Positions 33,325-41,857 of a stretch of DNA of 64,000 nt are shown here, in pieces. The stretch is taken from the NCBI GenBank assembly GCA_902786015.1, contig CADAAU010000010.1, positions 1 through 64,000 on the forward strand. Direction: 5' to 3'. Numbering within the stretch: position 1 is the stretch's first letter; each line of letters starts with the position of its first letter. A program made the position numbers and the translations under genes. Under the pieces are notes generated by a model. That model had not been told where the DNA came from and searched no databases. It saw only the letters and a list, made by a program, of their open reading frames with translations. The DNA is from an uncultured Coriobacteriaceae bacterium. GTDB lineage: Bacteria; Actinomycetota; Coriobacteriia; Coriobacteriales; Atopobiaceae.

Positions 33325-35256
33325 TTAGCTTTTTTCTTCGCAGCAGGACAGCATCCAAGCAACCAAGTTTCCCTCAGCCGACCCCGTGACTTCAGCCAAC
33401 ATGTGGCCTTGGCCCCAAACCGGGGTAAACTCGACATCGGCAACACCCTCTGCCTGCCTGAGCGCTATGGCAAGGTTTGCCTCGGTACACAGCGAGGTAT
33501 CGGTTTGGAACAGGCCAGAGTTTATGCGCCAATGAGCAGCAACCTTTGAGGTGCCCGCGCCCTCATAGGTGGAGTTAAGAAAATACAGGGGGTTAAACAT
33601 CCCCATGCGTTTCTCCATGTTTGTGCCCAAAGCGTCGACCTCTTCCAGGTCCTCGGTCCACGCACGTAGATAGGCTGCTTCGTACTTGGGATCCTTGGCG
33701 TATGAGGCACTACCCGCGTCGAGTGTGTCACGCACCATGCTGCTGAAGTGCAACGATCCTGCGTCGTCAACGCCAAAGAGTTGGTTTTCCACCGTCGATC
33801 GGTCGAGGGCATCGAAGGCACACACGTCCTTGGCGGCACTCTTTAGACGCCGCACAAAGTATCCCAAGCCGCTGACACGTACCGTTGCGTTGGTCTCGTT
33901 GAACGTCAGCCACCAAACGTCCGAATTCAGATCATTGACATAATCGTTTTGGGTCGAGTACACAACTGAATTGACTTGAGCCATGCCTTCCGAACCAGCT
34001 TGTCGCTCGTTTGAAACTCCCGCCGCCTGGGCAGAAGCATCCCCTGTCGCCTTTTCTACGTCGCTACCGCCTGCACCGATGCTCTTGAGGCTCGGGTCAC
34101 CAGGAAAACTCGCATTGGGAGCGTACTGCGGCGTATACGTGTAGGGGAATTCCGTATGCTCAAAGAAGGCGTTTGCGCTGTTTTGTACCAGCTCCACCAA
34201 ATAGTTGTAGTATGAGCCGTCCGCAAAGATCTCGCCGGAGGTTTCGTCGAGCGTCAGCTCCTCCCCCTCCGAACCCTTAAGGCCAAGGCCGTTGACGTAG
34301 TGGCCATAGGCAACCGCAAGGTCACGCGAGAGCTGCCTTGTCCATGTACCATCGGCGCGAACCCCTTCGTCGGAGTATTGGCCCATCATCCATTCGTATG
34401 AGGCGTCAGCGGAATCGAACGACGTGACGGGACACCACGATGCCGATCCATAGGTGGCATCCGATACAGACTTTCCTTCCGCGTCGTGCGTTGCCGCACC
34501 TATCTCTTCAAGGTAGGGCTCAAAGATCGGACTGTCGCCCGACGCGCCCATGAGCGCACTCATGCCTCCGCCCATGCTAAACCCAAAGGTGAAGACGCGA
34601 TCCATGTTTCCGGGAAGGACGTCGGCATTGTATCGCAGACACCGCACCGCCGCCTTGAAGTCCACCAACGGCCAGGGGTCACCCCCCGCATACGCTCCCC
34701 CTCCGACACTGGCATAGCCCGCGTTGCGTCCACGGAATCCCGCATACACGTAGATTATGCCCGCGGACAGGTAACTTTCGAGCCCGGCATACTCATACGT
34801 GGTGGGACTTGTCTGGGCGCTCAGGTTGCCGGAGTTGATGGGCATGGCAATAGGAGCAGTCGCCGCAGTAAACGATGCGACCTTCCCATCCTTGTTGACT
34901 TTGCACTTGTAGGTGCGACCATTCTCCTCACCCGTAAAGTATGCGCCGGGAACAAAGATGGCCATGGAGCCGTACTCGTCGGTGGCCGCCTTGAGGCAAT
35001 AGGGAATCCCCAGCTGATAGTACACATCGTTTTCGGAGTCATAGCGCCATGCATCCATGTTTATTGCGAGCTTCTCGAACTCCTTGAGGTCCACCTTGGG
35101 CTCTTGGGGTTCTTCCTTCTCTTCGGCAGGCTTGTTATCGCTTTGCGCATCTCCCTGGGGTTCGCCTGCATCGGGTTGAAAAGCAGAGCATCCCGCAACG
35201 AACATTGCCGATCCCGTAGCGAGCATCGACACGAATGCTTTTCTGGTGCAGTCCAC
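33325..35256 (-). CDS. Lipoprotein alpha/beta-hydrolase, tannase-like esterase
   Basis: A 643-residue exported lipoprotein with a signal peptide ending in the lipobox FVAGC (about residue 24) and an acidic linker rich in Glu, Pro and Lys. The hydrolase domain shows the nucleophile elbow GFSMGGGMSALMGASGDSP, then SWCPVTSFDSADASYEWM, an arrangement I recognise from bacterial tannase-type esterases. A likely catalytic His lies in WGQGHML near the C terminus. I chose the GTG start at 35256 because AAGGAGG lies four bases before it and the signal peptide then begins at once. Its substrate could be galloyl, feruloyl or other esters; this is inferred from family resemblance only. Confidence 0.65.
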   Translation of the reverse strand: MDCTRKAFVSMLATGSAMFVAGCSAFQPDAGEPQGDAQSDNKPAEEKEEPQEPKVDLKEFEKLAINMDAWRYDSENDVYYQLGIPYCLKAATDEYGSMAIFVPGAYFTGEENGRTYKCKVNKDGKVASFTAATAPIAMPINSGNLSAQTSPTTYEYAGLESYLSAGIIYVYAGFRGRNAGYASVGGGAYAGGDPWPLVDFKAAVRCLRYNADVLPGNMDRVFTFGFSMGGGMSALMGASGDSPIFEPYLEEIGAATHDAEGKSVSDATYGSASWCPVTSFDSADASYEWMMGQYSDEGVRADGTWTRQLSRDLAVAYGHYVNGLGLKGSEGEELTLDETSGEIFADGSYYNYLVELVQNSANAFFEHTEFPYTYTPQYAPNASFPGDPSLKSIGAGGSDVEKATGDASAQAAGVSNERQAGSEGMAQVNSVVYSTQNDYVNDLNSDVWWLTFNETNATVRVSGLGYFVRRLKSAAKDVCAFDALDRSTVENQLFGVDDAGSLHFSSMVRDTLDAGSASYAKDPKYEAAYLRAWTEDLEEVDALGTNMEKRMGMFNPLYFLNSTYEGAGTSKVAAHWRINSGLFQTDTSLCTEANLAIALRQAEGVADVEFTPVWGQGHMLAEVTGSAEGNLVAWMLSCCEEKS

Positions 35257-35427
35257 GAATCCTCCTTGGATGATTTGCCACTGGCGTGACATACAACAAC
35301 ATGATGTCTCGAGAAAACGTACAAGCCCATTGTAAACGCAACAAGACAAAACATCACGCCCGCATGGCGCGCACGAATGTGCCAGTATGAAATGGGCACA
35401 AAACAAATTGAGACGCGGAGGTGCGTG

Positions 35428-35721
35428 ATGGGAGACGGGCTGCGCAGGCTGAGACTGCGATTTGAGGGCGAGGTACAGGGAGTCGGATTTCGATGGACGT
35501 CACGCAACGTCGCAAACAAGATCGGTTGCACCGGATGGGTTCGAAACGAGTGGGATGGCAGCGTGAGCATAGAGCTTCAGGGCACCGACGAGCAGATTGC
35601 CGAATTCTTTGGACGAATGGCGCACGCATGGGGTTATTACCAGCCAACGTATGTTATGTCCGAACGGGAGGACATCGACGTCGTTACAGGAGAGTCAGCT
35701 TTTAGGGTGAGATTCTCCTAG
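35428..35721 (+). CDS. acyP: Acylphosphatase
   Basis: A 97-residue acylphosphatase hydrolysing carboxyl-phosphate mixed anhydrides. The substrate-binding loop GEVQGVGFRW with the catalytic Arg occurs near residues 14-23, and the catalytic Asn in GWVRNEWDGSV near residue 40. ATG 35428 follows GGAGG; an upstream reading to 35377 lacks a ribosome-binding site. It is divergent from the tannase-like gene across 171 bases. Confidence 0.92.
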   Translation: MGDGLRRLRLRFEGEVQGVGFRWTSRNVANKIGCTGWVRNEWDGSVSIELQGTDEQIAEFFGRMAHAWGYYQPTYVMSEREDIDVVTGESAFRVRFS

Positions 35722-35797
35722 CCGCCGTCGCCCAAGGCTGGCATTGCCCAGCCACACGCGGCACGGCAATTGTTACTGCTCACCGTTCACTCCTGGT

Positions 35798-35859
35798 GGC
35801 AAGCGATGGGGATACTCCCTTTTGTCTTAAGGCAAAGGGGAGTATCCCCATCGCTTGCC
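35798..35859. repeat. Family C long palindrome
   Basis: GGCAAGCGATGGGGATACTC (continuing CC) is mirrored by its complement ending CCCCATCGCTTGCC, giving about 22 paired bases around an 18-nt inner part (ttttgtcttaaggcaaag). Partial copies occur at 11833-11854 and 18363-18388. It lies between acyP and the phosphofructokinase gene, both on +, and lacks a T-run. Confidence 0.75.
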
Positions 35860-35915
35860 GTGCCACAAAAGAACGCTGCGTGATAGAGTAGAGACAAGAC
35901 CGGAGAGGAGCAATC

Positions 35916-37169
35916 ATGGCGTGGAACACCAATGTGCTGGTTGGACAGTCAGGCGGTCCAACGGCAGCAATAAACGCAAGCTTGGCGGGCGTGTTTGACA
36001 CCGCGCGCGACCTGGGAGCCCATGTATTGGGCATGCGATACGGCATCGAGGGGTTCTTGGCAGGGCGCATCGTGCATTTGGACCGCACGCTCGGAGACCC
36101 CATGGACATCGAGCTGTTGCGCCGTACGCCCGCGAGCTTTTTGGGGAGCTGCCGGTTTAAGCTGCCCGATCCCGAGGACGATCCGGCCTTCTTTGAGGAT
36201 GCCTTTGCCAAGTTTGCTGAGGCCCGCGTCGGAACGGTACTCTACATCGGCGGCAACGATTCCATGGACACCATAGAAAAGCTCGGTCGTTGGGGAGAGG
36301 CCCACGGAAGCGACGTGCGGCTCATCGGCATCCCAAAGACCATCGACAATGACCTCGTGGGCACCGATCACACGCCAGGCTACGGCAGCGCCGCCAAGTT
36401 CATCGCCACAAGCATGCGCGAAATCGCACGCGACTCGAGTGTCTACGACCTCAAGAGCGTAACGTTCGTCGAGATCATGGGCCGAGATGCCGGCTGGCTC
36501 GCCGGGGCGGCGTGTCTTGCGGGAGAACCTGGCAACCCCTGCCCCGACCTCGTGTTGCTGCCAGAGGTCACGCTCGACCAAGAAGCGTTACTCAACAGAA
36601 TATCGCTGCTGCTCTCGCGCAAGAACACCGTAGTGGTTGCGGTAAGCGAGGGCGTACGTCATCGTGATGGCACGCTGTTGTGTGACGCCGCCGCCGAGGC
36701 CGCGGACGGGACGCGCCTCGATGCGTTTGGACACGTCGCGTCGCTTTCGGGAACCGGACGATACCTCGCAAGCATCACGCGCAGCGCCCTTGGCTGCAAG
36801 ACACGCGCAATCGAGCTCTCGACGCTTCAGCGCTGTGCAAGCCATGTGGCAAGCGCTACCGACCTCGCAGAGGCATACGCACTCGGAGGCGCAGGTGTTC
36901 TGGCCGCGCACGACGGACAGACCTCAGTCATGAGCGCCATCGAACGCATATTCGACAAGCCCTATCTGTATGACACAACGCTCACGCCGATTGCCGACGT
37001 GGCCAACAGGGCGCGGCAGGTTCCGCGAGAGTTTATCTCGAGTGACGGGATGGGAGTCACAGCCTCCTTCGACCGCTATGCACGGCCCTTGATCGAAGGC
37101 GAGGTCTCTTCCACATACCAAGGCGGCGTTCCGCACCATATCACCGCGCTGGAGGCCAACCGGGCGTAG
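35916..37169 (+). CDS. pfp: Phosphofructokinase, probably PPi-dependent
   Basis: A 417-residue phosphofructokinase-family enzyme making fructose 1,6-bisphosphate. The N terminus has GQSGGPTAAINASLAG, followed by YIGGNDSMDT near residue 110 and GIPKTIDNDLVGTDHTPGYG near residue 138. The Asp in GGND, where ATP enzymes carry Gly, and the Lys in PKTIDND are the residues that distinguish pyrophosphate-using enzymes. GRDAGWLAG and the C-terminal MGVTASFD region agree. ATG 35916 follows GGAGAGGAG. With pyrophosphate as donor the step would be reversible; this follows from family knowledge. Confidence 0.85.
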   Translation: MAWNTNVLVGQSGGPTAAINASLAGVFDTARDLGAHVLGMRYGIEGFLAGRIVHLDRTLGDPMDIELLRRTPASFLGSCRFKLPDPEDDPAFFEDAFAKFAEARVGTVLYIGGNDSMDTIEKLGRWGEAHGSDVRLIGIPKTIDNDLVGTDHTPGYGSAAKFIATSMREIARDSSVYDLKSVTFVEIMGRDAGWLAGAACLAGEPGNPCPDLVLLPEVTLDQEALLNRISLLLSRKNTVVVAVSEGVRHRDGTLLCDAAAEAADGTRLDAFGHVASLSGTGRYLASITRSALGCKTRAIELSTLQRCASHVASATDLAEAYALGGAGVLAAHDGQTSVMSAIERIFDKPYLYDTTLTPIADVANRARQVPREFISSDGMGVTASFDRYARPLIEGEVSSTYQGGVPHHITALEANRA

Positions 37170-37182
37170 GAGGAAAACGCTT

Positions 37183-37296
37183 TGCTCAAGTAGTCCTCGT
37201 TGCGGCGAGGGCGGAGGTTATGCGCCCGGGCTCAAACAGTCCTCGGCTTCGCCTGCGGAACTCGCGCGGGCACATAGCCTCCGCCCTCGCCTTGTG
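37183..37296. repeat. Family B inverted repeat, full copy
   Basis: gggcggaggttatgcgcc and the inverted gcacatagcctccgccc flank gctcaaacagtcctcggctt and cgcctgcggaactcgcgc, with an additional leading agtcctcg. The inner part is almost identical to that at 22827-22976. It lies just downstream of the phosphofructokinase gene. The bases from here to 37453 hold nothing else recognisable. Confidence 0.7.
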
Positions 37297-37453
37297 GTGG
37301 AAATCCGTGGCATGCAGCTCCCCAGAAGGTTGTTCCGCAGGCATGCCTGACGGATGCCAGTTTTGGCCTAACTAAAAATCCTCCCAGCATACCCAATGTC
37401 AATAACTTAAGCGGTTGGCATTGGGGTAGCCTTCCATCGCCGTATTGAGCAAA

Positions 37454-37767
37454 CTAGTCACGAAGGCATGTGATGGGGACAACGGAGACACCGTCGGTGC
37501 GTCTGAAGGCATATCCGCCAGGTGTAAGCACCGCCATGAAGGACGGAGCCGCGGCTTATCTCCTTGCAGGAGCAGCGACGGCTTTGTTTGCGCGAGCATG
37601 AGGTGGTTCTCGAGCTCGTCCGGATCCTGCAGGTAGATGGCACTATGCGCCCTTTGCTCGGCGGTTGAGGTCTTGCCACACCACTTGGGGCCTCGTATGC
37701 ATACGGCACCCGCGTACTGCAGCTTGCTGTCGAGCGCTTTGTCAGCCAATCTGGGCAGGTACTCCAT
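37454..37767 (-). pseudogene. Collapsed AAA ATPase (DUF4143-type) with internal deletion
   Basis: From ATG 37767 the first 75 or so residues read as the N terminus of the AAA/DUF4143 ATPases: EYLPRLADKAL, the Walker A GPKWCGKTST, YLQDPD and LLLQGDKPRL. The chain then leaves frame. In another frame the typical C terminus of the same family follows (SFMAVLTPGGYAFRRTDGV then SVVPITCLRD) and stops at 37454. Around 300 central residues are missing, so one deletion has fused the two ends. The iteron-like repeats upstream at 37810-37890 are still intact. Confidence 0.75.
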
Positions 37768-37809
37768 ACGTGTTCCCCCATCACTGTGTTGTATTGATAT
37801 CTAACAATA

Positions 37810-37890
37810 CGCCACTTGCAGCAAATTTATCCATCCGTTTGCTGTATTTTTTACCGTCCATTTGCAGATATATCAACCGTCCATTTACAG
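37810..37890 (-). repeat. Iteron-like 23-nt direct repeats
   Basis: Read on the - strand, three contiguous 23-nt units start CTGTAAATGGACGG (37890-37868), CTGCAAATGGACGG (37867-37845) and CAGCAAACGGATGG (37844-37822), followed by a partial fourth CTGCAAGTGGCG. The tail of each unit is AT-rich and variable. They lie directly upstream of the collapsed ATPase gene, as an operator for it would. Confidence 0.65.
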
Positions 37891-37891
37891 T

Positions 37892-38635
37892 TTATTCCAT
37901 CCGCTCACGTGCTCGTCCTCTGTTTGACTGCTCTTCTTTGGCTACTTCTAGGGCCACTTCGATCATCTGGGTAAGCGTGGTCTCGCGCTCTTCTGCCGTA
38001 AGGCAATCGTTAGTGAGCACCATGTCGGAGACGGTCACGATGGCGAGTGCCTTCTTTCCGGCCGCCATTGCATTGAGGTAAAGTCCCGCGGCCTCCATCT
38101 CGGTCGCGAGCACACCCATGGACCGCCAGGGCTCGTGCGCCTCCGGCTTGCGATAGAAGGTATCGGTGGAAATCAGGTTTCCCACATGGTACGGAACTCC
38201 CATGCGTTCGGCGACGTCCACGGCACTCCTTAGGAGGTCGAAGTCACATATGGGAGCCAATGTGCCCGGAGCGCCGTAATGCGCGCCGAAGTTTGAGTCT
38301 GTGCAAGCCCCCTGACCAAAGATGATGTCGCGCAACTTCACCTGAGGCGAAATACCCCCTGCAGAGCCAACGCGGATGATAGCGTCCACGTCGTATAAGT
38401 TGAACAACTCGTAAGCATAGATGGACATAGAGGGAATACCCATGCCGCTTCCCATGACCGAGATGGGGACACCATGGTAGGTGCCTGTGAAGCCGAGCAT
38501 GTTGCGCACGCTCGTAAAGAGTGTCGCGTTCTCCAAATAGTTCTCGGCCACAAACTGTGCCCGCAGGGGGTCCCCGGGCATGAGCACAACCTTGGCGATA
38601 TCTGTGACCTCGGCGGCATTATGTGGTGTTGGCAT
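37892..38635 (-). CDS. deoD: Purine nucleoside phosphorylase, DeoD type
   Basis: A 247-residue hexameric-type purine nucleoside phosphorylase cleaving purine (deoxy)nucleosides with phosphate. Visible are MPTPHNAA at the start, PGDPLRAQFVAE, GSGMGIPSMSIYAYEL, RVGSAGGISP near residue 88, ATEMEAAGLY near residue 180 and the catalytic Asp in VSDMVL. Length and order match DeoD. ATG 38635 lies 10 nt after the barstar stop and follows GGGAGAAG, making it the third gene of a barnase-barstar-deoD unit. The link may be salvage of nucleosides released by RNA breakdown; this is inference. Confidence 0.93.
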   Translation of the reverse strand: MPTPHNAAEVTDIAKVVLMPGDPLRAQFVAENYLENATLFTSVRNMLGFTGTYHGVPISVMGSGMGIPSMSIYAYELFNLYDVDAIIRVGSAGGISPQVKLRDIIFGQGACTDSNFGAHYGAPGTLAPICDFDLLRSAVDVAERMGVPYHVGNLISTDTFYRKPEAHEPWRSMGVLATEMEAAGLYLNAMAAGKKALAIVTVSDMVLTNDCLTAEERETTLTQMIEVALEVAKEEQSNRGRARERME

Positions 38636-38645
38636 CGTCTTCTCC

Positions 38646-38918
38646 CTATCCTCGAATAGTGCACCCCAAATAGCAGCTACGTTGCGCGCTCGCGCAGATG
38701 ACCTCCACAAGCGCGTCAAACCACGGCTTCTCTCCCTGTGGGTCGCGTTCCAGCACCACACGGGTGGGATGGTGCACATCTCCCAAGCAGTCGGCAAGCG
38801 CGTCGAGGTTTCGTCCGTAGTGCTCGGGAAAGTCGAGCTTTCGTGCGAGCCTGTCGTGCGCCTCGTCGATCGAGGCCAAGTCTGCCTCGCGCAGCGTGAC
38901 TTTTTGTGGCCTAGCCAT
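38646..38918 (-). CDS. Barstar-family ribonuclease inhibitor
   Basis: A 90-residue cytosolic protein of the barstar family. The inhibitor core LDFPEHYGRNLDALADCL (about residues 28-45) matches barstar, including the two aspartates that occupy the barnase active site (in NLDALADC). It lies 10 nt downstream of the barnase gene with AGGAGG before ATG 38918, so toxin and inhibitor are made from one transcript. It should protect the cell from prematurely folded barnase. Confidence 0.9.
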   Translation of the reverse strand: MARPQKVTLREADLASIDEAHDRLARKLDFPEHYGRNLDALADCLGDVHHPTRVVLERDPQGEKPWFDALVEVICASAQRSCYLGCTIRG

Positions 38919-38928
38919 GACGATCCTC

Positions 38929-39426
38929 CTAATACAGCCGCTCAAACGTCTTGTAGTGGTCTTCGGTATAGTAAATCATTCCATCATTGGAATACACGAT
39001 GCGTTTTGCTCCACGCGACCCACCCTTGTATCCTATGTCGCATTCGTACCAAACCCGTCCTTTCTTTGTGGGCAGTTTCTTTTCGTAGTTCCCAAATCGA
39101 TCGCCGCCTATCGACTTCCCCGGACAGGCCTCCTTGAGGCTGAGTCCCTCCGTCTTCCAGCCAGCATCCTCGGCTTCCTCCTTGGTCACATAGTTGCTGG
39201 GTAGATGGCCGAACGTATGCAGGTAGAGGGCAACGTCGTCTTTTGAGGTATAGGTGCCTTTCTCATCAACGGATTTGGCCTTCGCCTGCTCGGGCTCATC
39301 CGCTCGTTCCGTCCGTTGCGCTTCCACATAACTCGACGCATTGGATGGACCTGCACAGCCAGGCAGTAACACAACACCAAGCGTTAGCACCATGCACAAG
39401 AATGCCGCCCAATATTTGTTGCGCAT
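38929..39426 (-). CDS. Barnase-family guanyl-specific ribonuclease, lipoprotein
   Basis: A 165-residue secreted ribonuclease. Residues 1-24 form a signal peptide ending in a lipobox (LLPGC), then an acidic linker to about residue 62, then a complete barnase domain: YLHTFGHLPSNYVTKEEAE, PGKSIGGDRFGNYEKKLP and RVWYECDIGY with the general-base Glu, then two arginines around GAKRIVYSND and the catalytic His in TEDHYKTF. All catalytic positions are conserved. Secreted barnase is normally free; here the lipobox suggests a membrane-attached form. It starts at ATG 39426 and is followed by barstar. Confidence 0.92.
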   Translation of the reverse strand: MRNKYWAAFLCMVLTLGVVLLPGCAGPSNASSYVEAQRTERADEPEQAKAKSVDEKGTYTSKDDVALYLHTFGHLPSNYVTKEEAEDAGWKTEGLSLKEACPGKSIGGDRFGNYEKKLPTKKGRVWYECDIGYKGGSRGAKRIVYSNDGMIYYTEDHYKTFERLY

Positions 39427-39629
39427 ACTTGTTCCCCCTTCAACGCAAATACAGTCGGTAGGTCGCTTTTCTGTATCCTATGCCATGCGATCAAATGTGT
39501 GCAGCCAGAATCAGAGACGATACGGTGAGCGAGTATTAATCGACCACTGCCATGGTATTGGTTATATCACCGTACCTCCATGAGGTCTGGATTGGCACTT
39601 GCCGATTGATGTAAGGAGCAAATCTATGG

Positions 39630-39809
39630 ATGTTTGAGCCGGAACTGGACCGATGCAGCCGTTTCGATTCGATGTCCATGCTTGCGGTGTCCATCGGAGA
39701 CGTCTATCCAAATTGGCTCGGTTTTTTGCTGTATTGTAGCGCTTGCGTAGCTCCTCAATGGGCGCACCATATGCGCAAACTCGTCATTGTTTGGCGTGGG
39801 TTATACTAG
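39630..39809 (+). other. Possible 59-residue small ORF in the 39427-39858 gap
   Basis: The 432-base gap between barnase and the B-repeat protein holds one short open frame from ATG 39630, with AAGGAG at 39613-39618 about 11 nt upstream. It encodes a partly hydrophobic peptide (SMLAVSIGDVY, WLGFLLYCSACVA). I do not recognise it and its reality is doubtful. A -10-like TATACT at 39802-39807 may belong to the next gene. Nothing else was found in this gap. Confidence 0.25.
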
Positions 39810-39858
39810 AATACTGACTTTAGACGCACACTAACCGCACTCAAGGAGGATCCTCAAC

Positions 39859-41781
39859 ATGAGGACACCGACTCGTATTCTTTTGCTCTTTGTCCTGACC
39901 CTCGCACTGCTCTTTGTCCCCATCTGTGTCTTTGCAGACGACCAGTCTATGGGTACGTACGAAGATTCGAGCACCGTGGACACCACATATACTCAGTACA
40001 CGGACCAAACGGCGGACCAAACGGCAACCACCACAACAACATCAACCAGCACAAAGAAGGAAGAGACTCCCCCGCCGCCAAAGACATACACCGTCTATTA
40101 CGACGCAAACGGTGGCGAAGGCGAGATGGACTCCACCACATTTACGGAAGGCAAAGAGGCAAAGCTCGCCCGCTGCACCTTTACGCGCGCCGGCTACACC
40201 TTTGAGGGGTGGAACACCGAGGCCGACGGCTCGGGTACCGACTTTGCCGATGCCGTCGACATACAAGGTTCGCTCTACGACGGGATGCGGCTGTACGCCC
40301 AGTGGGGATCGCAAATCTACCTTATTCAATATGCGTCGGGTGTTCCAAAAACAAGTGAGTCACCCGCAAAAGGAAGCATGACCTCTCAGCTGGCCGTTCA
40401 CGATGCCACGGTCAGCCTCAAGGATTGCGAATACACGCGCACGGGCTACACCGCCAAGCACTGGCAGGACCACACCGGCGCCGCTCACGAGTTCGGAGAG
40501 GTCGGAACGAACTTCGTGCCGACAACCGACACTACCTCTTGGGAGCTCGCGACCATCGAGGCCGACCCTCCCGACGAAAACAAAAAGGGCAACTGGGCAT
40601 GTCAGGGATCAGTGGTCTTTGAGGGAGAGGACGGCTCGCTCTGCGCTGCACTGGCCTTCTACTTTAACGGCGAAGGCTACGCAAATGGGTCGACCGAGAA
40701 CTACGATTCCCTCATCAAGGTCGTTAACCTCGATACGGGTGAGGTGCTCAAGTCAACCCGAGGGCTCATGATCGAGCACGGCAACGACATCGCCTACCGT
40801 CCCGACAACGGGCATTTTTACGTCGCGCAAGGAGGCATCCACGAGGGATTTCCCGACGGCATCGTAGAGCTAGACGAGAACCTCAAGGAAGTGCGTACCA
40901 TCACGCCGGAGGGAACGCACAACATCTGGAATCTCTCGTATTCCAACGGCAAGTTCTACGCCATCGGCAACGTAAGTGGAGACAGCTTTGCACGCGGAAA
41001 TCCCGAGGGCGAGACGAGCGACCTCATCGTGCTCGACGAGGACCTCAACCTGCTCGAAACGCATACGGTCGACTACTCCCTGCAGGGTTTCTCGGGCCAG
41101 GGAATGGTATGCGACGGCAGCTTTTTGTACTCGATTCTGGTCAACTTTGGCGAGCACGATTCCTCCGACAAGCAACGACTCGCCATCTTTACCCTCGACG
41201 GCGAGCCACGAGGAACGCAGCGCATCGACATAAACACCGAAGTCGAGTCGGCATCATACCTCAACGGAAAGATGTACTTCTCGACCAATCGCGGCGATAA
41301 GGGCACGTTCTTTGGCACCAACCTTGCCAGCACCACGATGTCGGTCGCATGGGAGCCCAACCCGTATACGATCGTCTTTGACGACAATGACCTGCCAAGC
41401 ATGACCATGCCCGATGCGGTGGACACCACCTACGACGAAGAGGTCCAGCTCCCCAGCGACGCGCCGATCTGCCCCGGATACATCTTTGTGGAATGGAATA
41501 CCCAAGCAGACGGCAAAGGAAACGGCTTCCAGCCAGGAGATACCGTCCACAACCTTACCGAATCGGGAACGGTAACCCTCTACGCCCAATGGAGGCGTGC
41601 GGCAATCGCATGGGTCGCTGACAACGGCAGCATGACGACGGAGCAGCCGGTTCCGCGCGAGAGACGCCTGCCAAGCGGCCCTGGCCCGCGTCACATGTCA
41701 AAGATGGTGGCACTCGCAGCTGTCGTGGTATTCGTGGTGCGAAGCCGCTACAGGACCGAGGAATTGGAATACGTCCGTTAA
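39859..41781 (+). CDS. Exported B-repeat (Listeria-Bacteroides type) surface protein
   Basis: A 640-residue exported protein. The signal peptide (about residues 1-26, ending VFADD) is followed by a Thr/Gln-rich linker. The first InlB-type B-repeat runs from YTVYYDANGGEGEMD to GYTFEGWNTEADGSG and LYAQWG. A central region of about 330 residues has repeated segments resembling propeller blades (VKVVNLDTGEV, IVELDENLKEV, LIVLDEDLNLL). A second B-repeat follows, YTIVFDDND to FVEWNTQADGKG and LYAQW. A hydrophobic stretch (MVALAAVVVFVV) lies near the C terminus but there is no LPxTG. It probably works at the surface, perhaps in adhesion. ATG 39859 follows AAGGAGGA. Confidence 0.75.
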   Translation: MRTPTRILLLFVLTLALLFVPICVFADDQSMGTYEDSSTVDTTYTQYTDQTADQTATTTTTSTSTKKEETPPPPKTYTVYYDANGGEGEMDSTTFTEGKEAKLARCTFTRAGYTFEGWNTEADGSGTDFADAVDIQGSLYDGMRLYAQWGSQIYLIQYASGVPKTSESPAKGSMTSQLAVHDATVSLKDCEYTRTGYTAKHWQDHTGAAHEFGEVGTNFVPTTDTTSWELATIEADPPDENKKGNWACQGSVVFEGEDGSLCAALAFYFNGEGYANGSTENYDSLIKVVNLDTGEVLKSTRGLMIEHGNDIAYRPDNGHFYVAQGGIHEGFPDGIVELDENLKEVRTITPEGTHNIWNLSYSNGKFYAIGNVSGDSFARGNPEGETSDLIVLDEDLNLLETHTVDYSLQGFSGQGMVCDGSFLYSILVNFGEHDSSDKQRLAIFTLDGEPRGTQRIDINTEVESASYLNGKMYFSTNRGDKGTFFGTNLASTTMSVAWEPNPYTIVFDDNDLPSMTMPDAVDTTYDEEVQLPSDAPICPGYIFVEWNTQADGKGNGFQPGDTVHNLTESGTVTLYAQWRRAAIAWVADNGSMTTEQPVPRERRLPSGPGPRHMSKMVALAAVVVFVVRSRYRTEELEYVR

Positions 41782-41787
41782 GCCGGC

Positions 41788-41849
41788 GGAACAAAACTCC
41801 CCGGGAAGTTTGTACCATGTGGAACAAACTTCCCGGGGAGTTTTGTTCC
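41788..41849. repeat. REP family A locus, paired inverted units
   Basis: A unit from GGAAC (41788) through CTCCCCGGGAAG is followed, after atgt, by an inverted unit ending GGGGAGTTTTGTTCC at 41849. Small differences in the first unit (gtacc in place of gttcc) make it imperfect. It lies in the 76 bases between two convergent genes. Confidence 0.85.
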
Positions 41850-41857
41850 GCGGAGGC

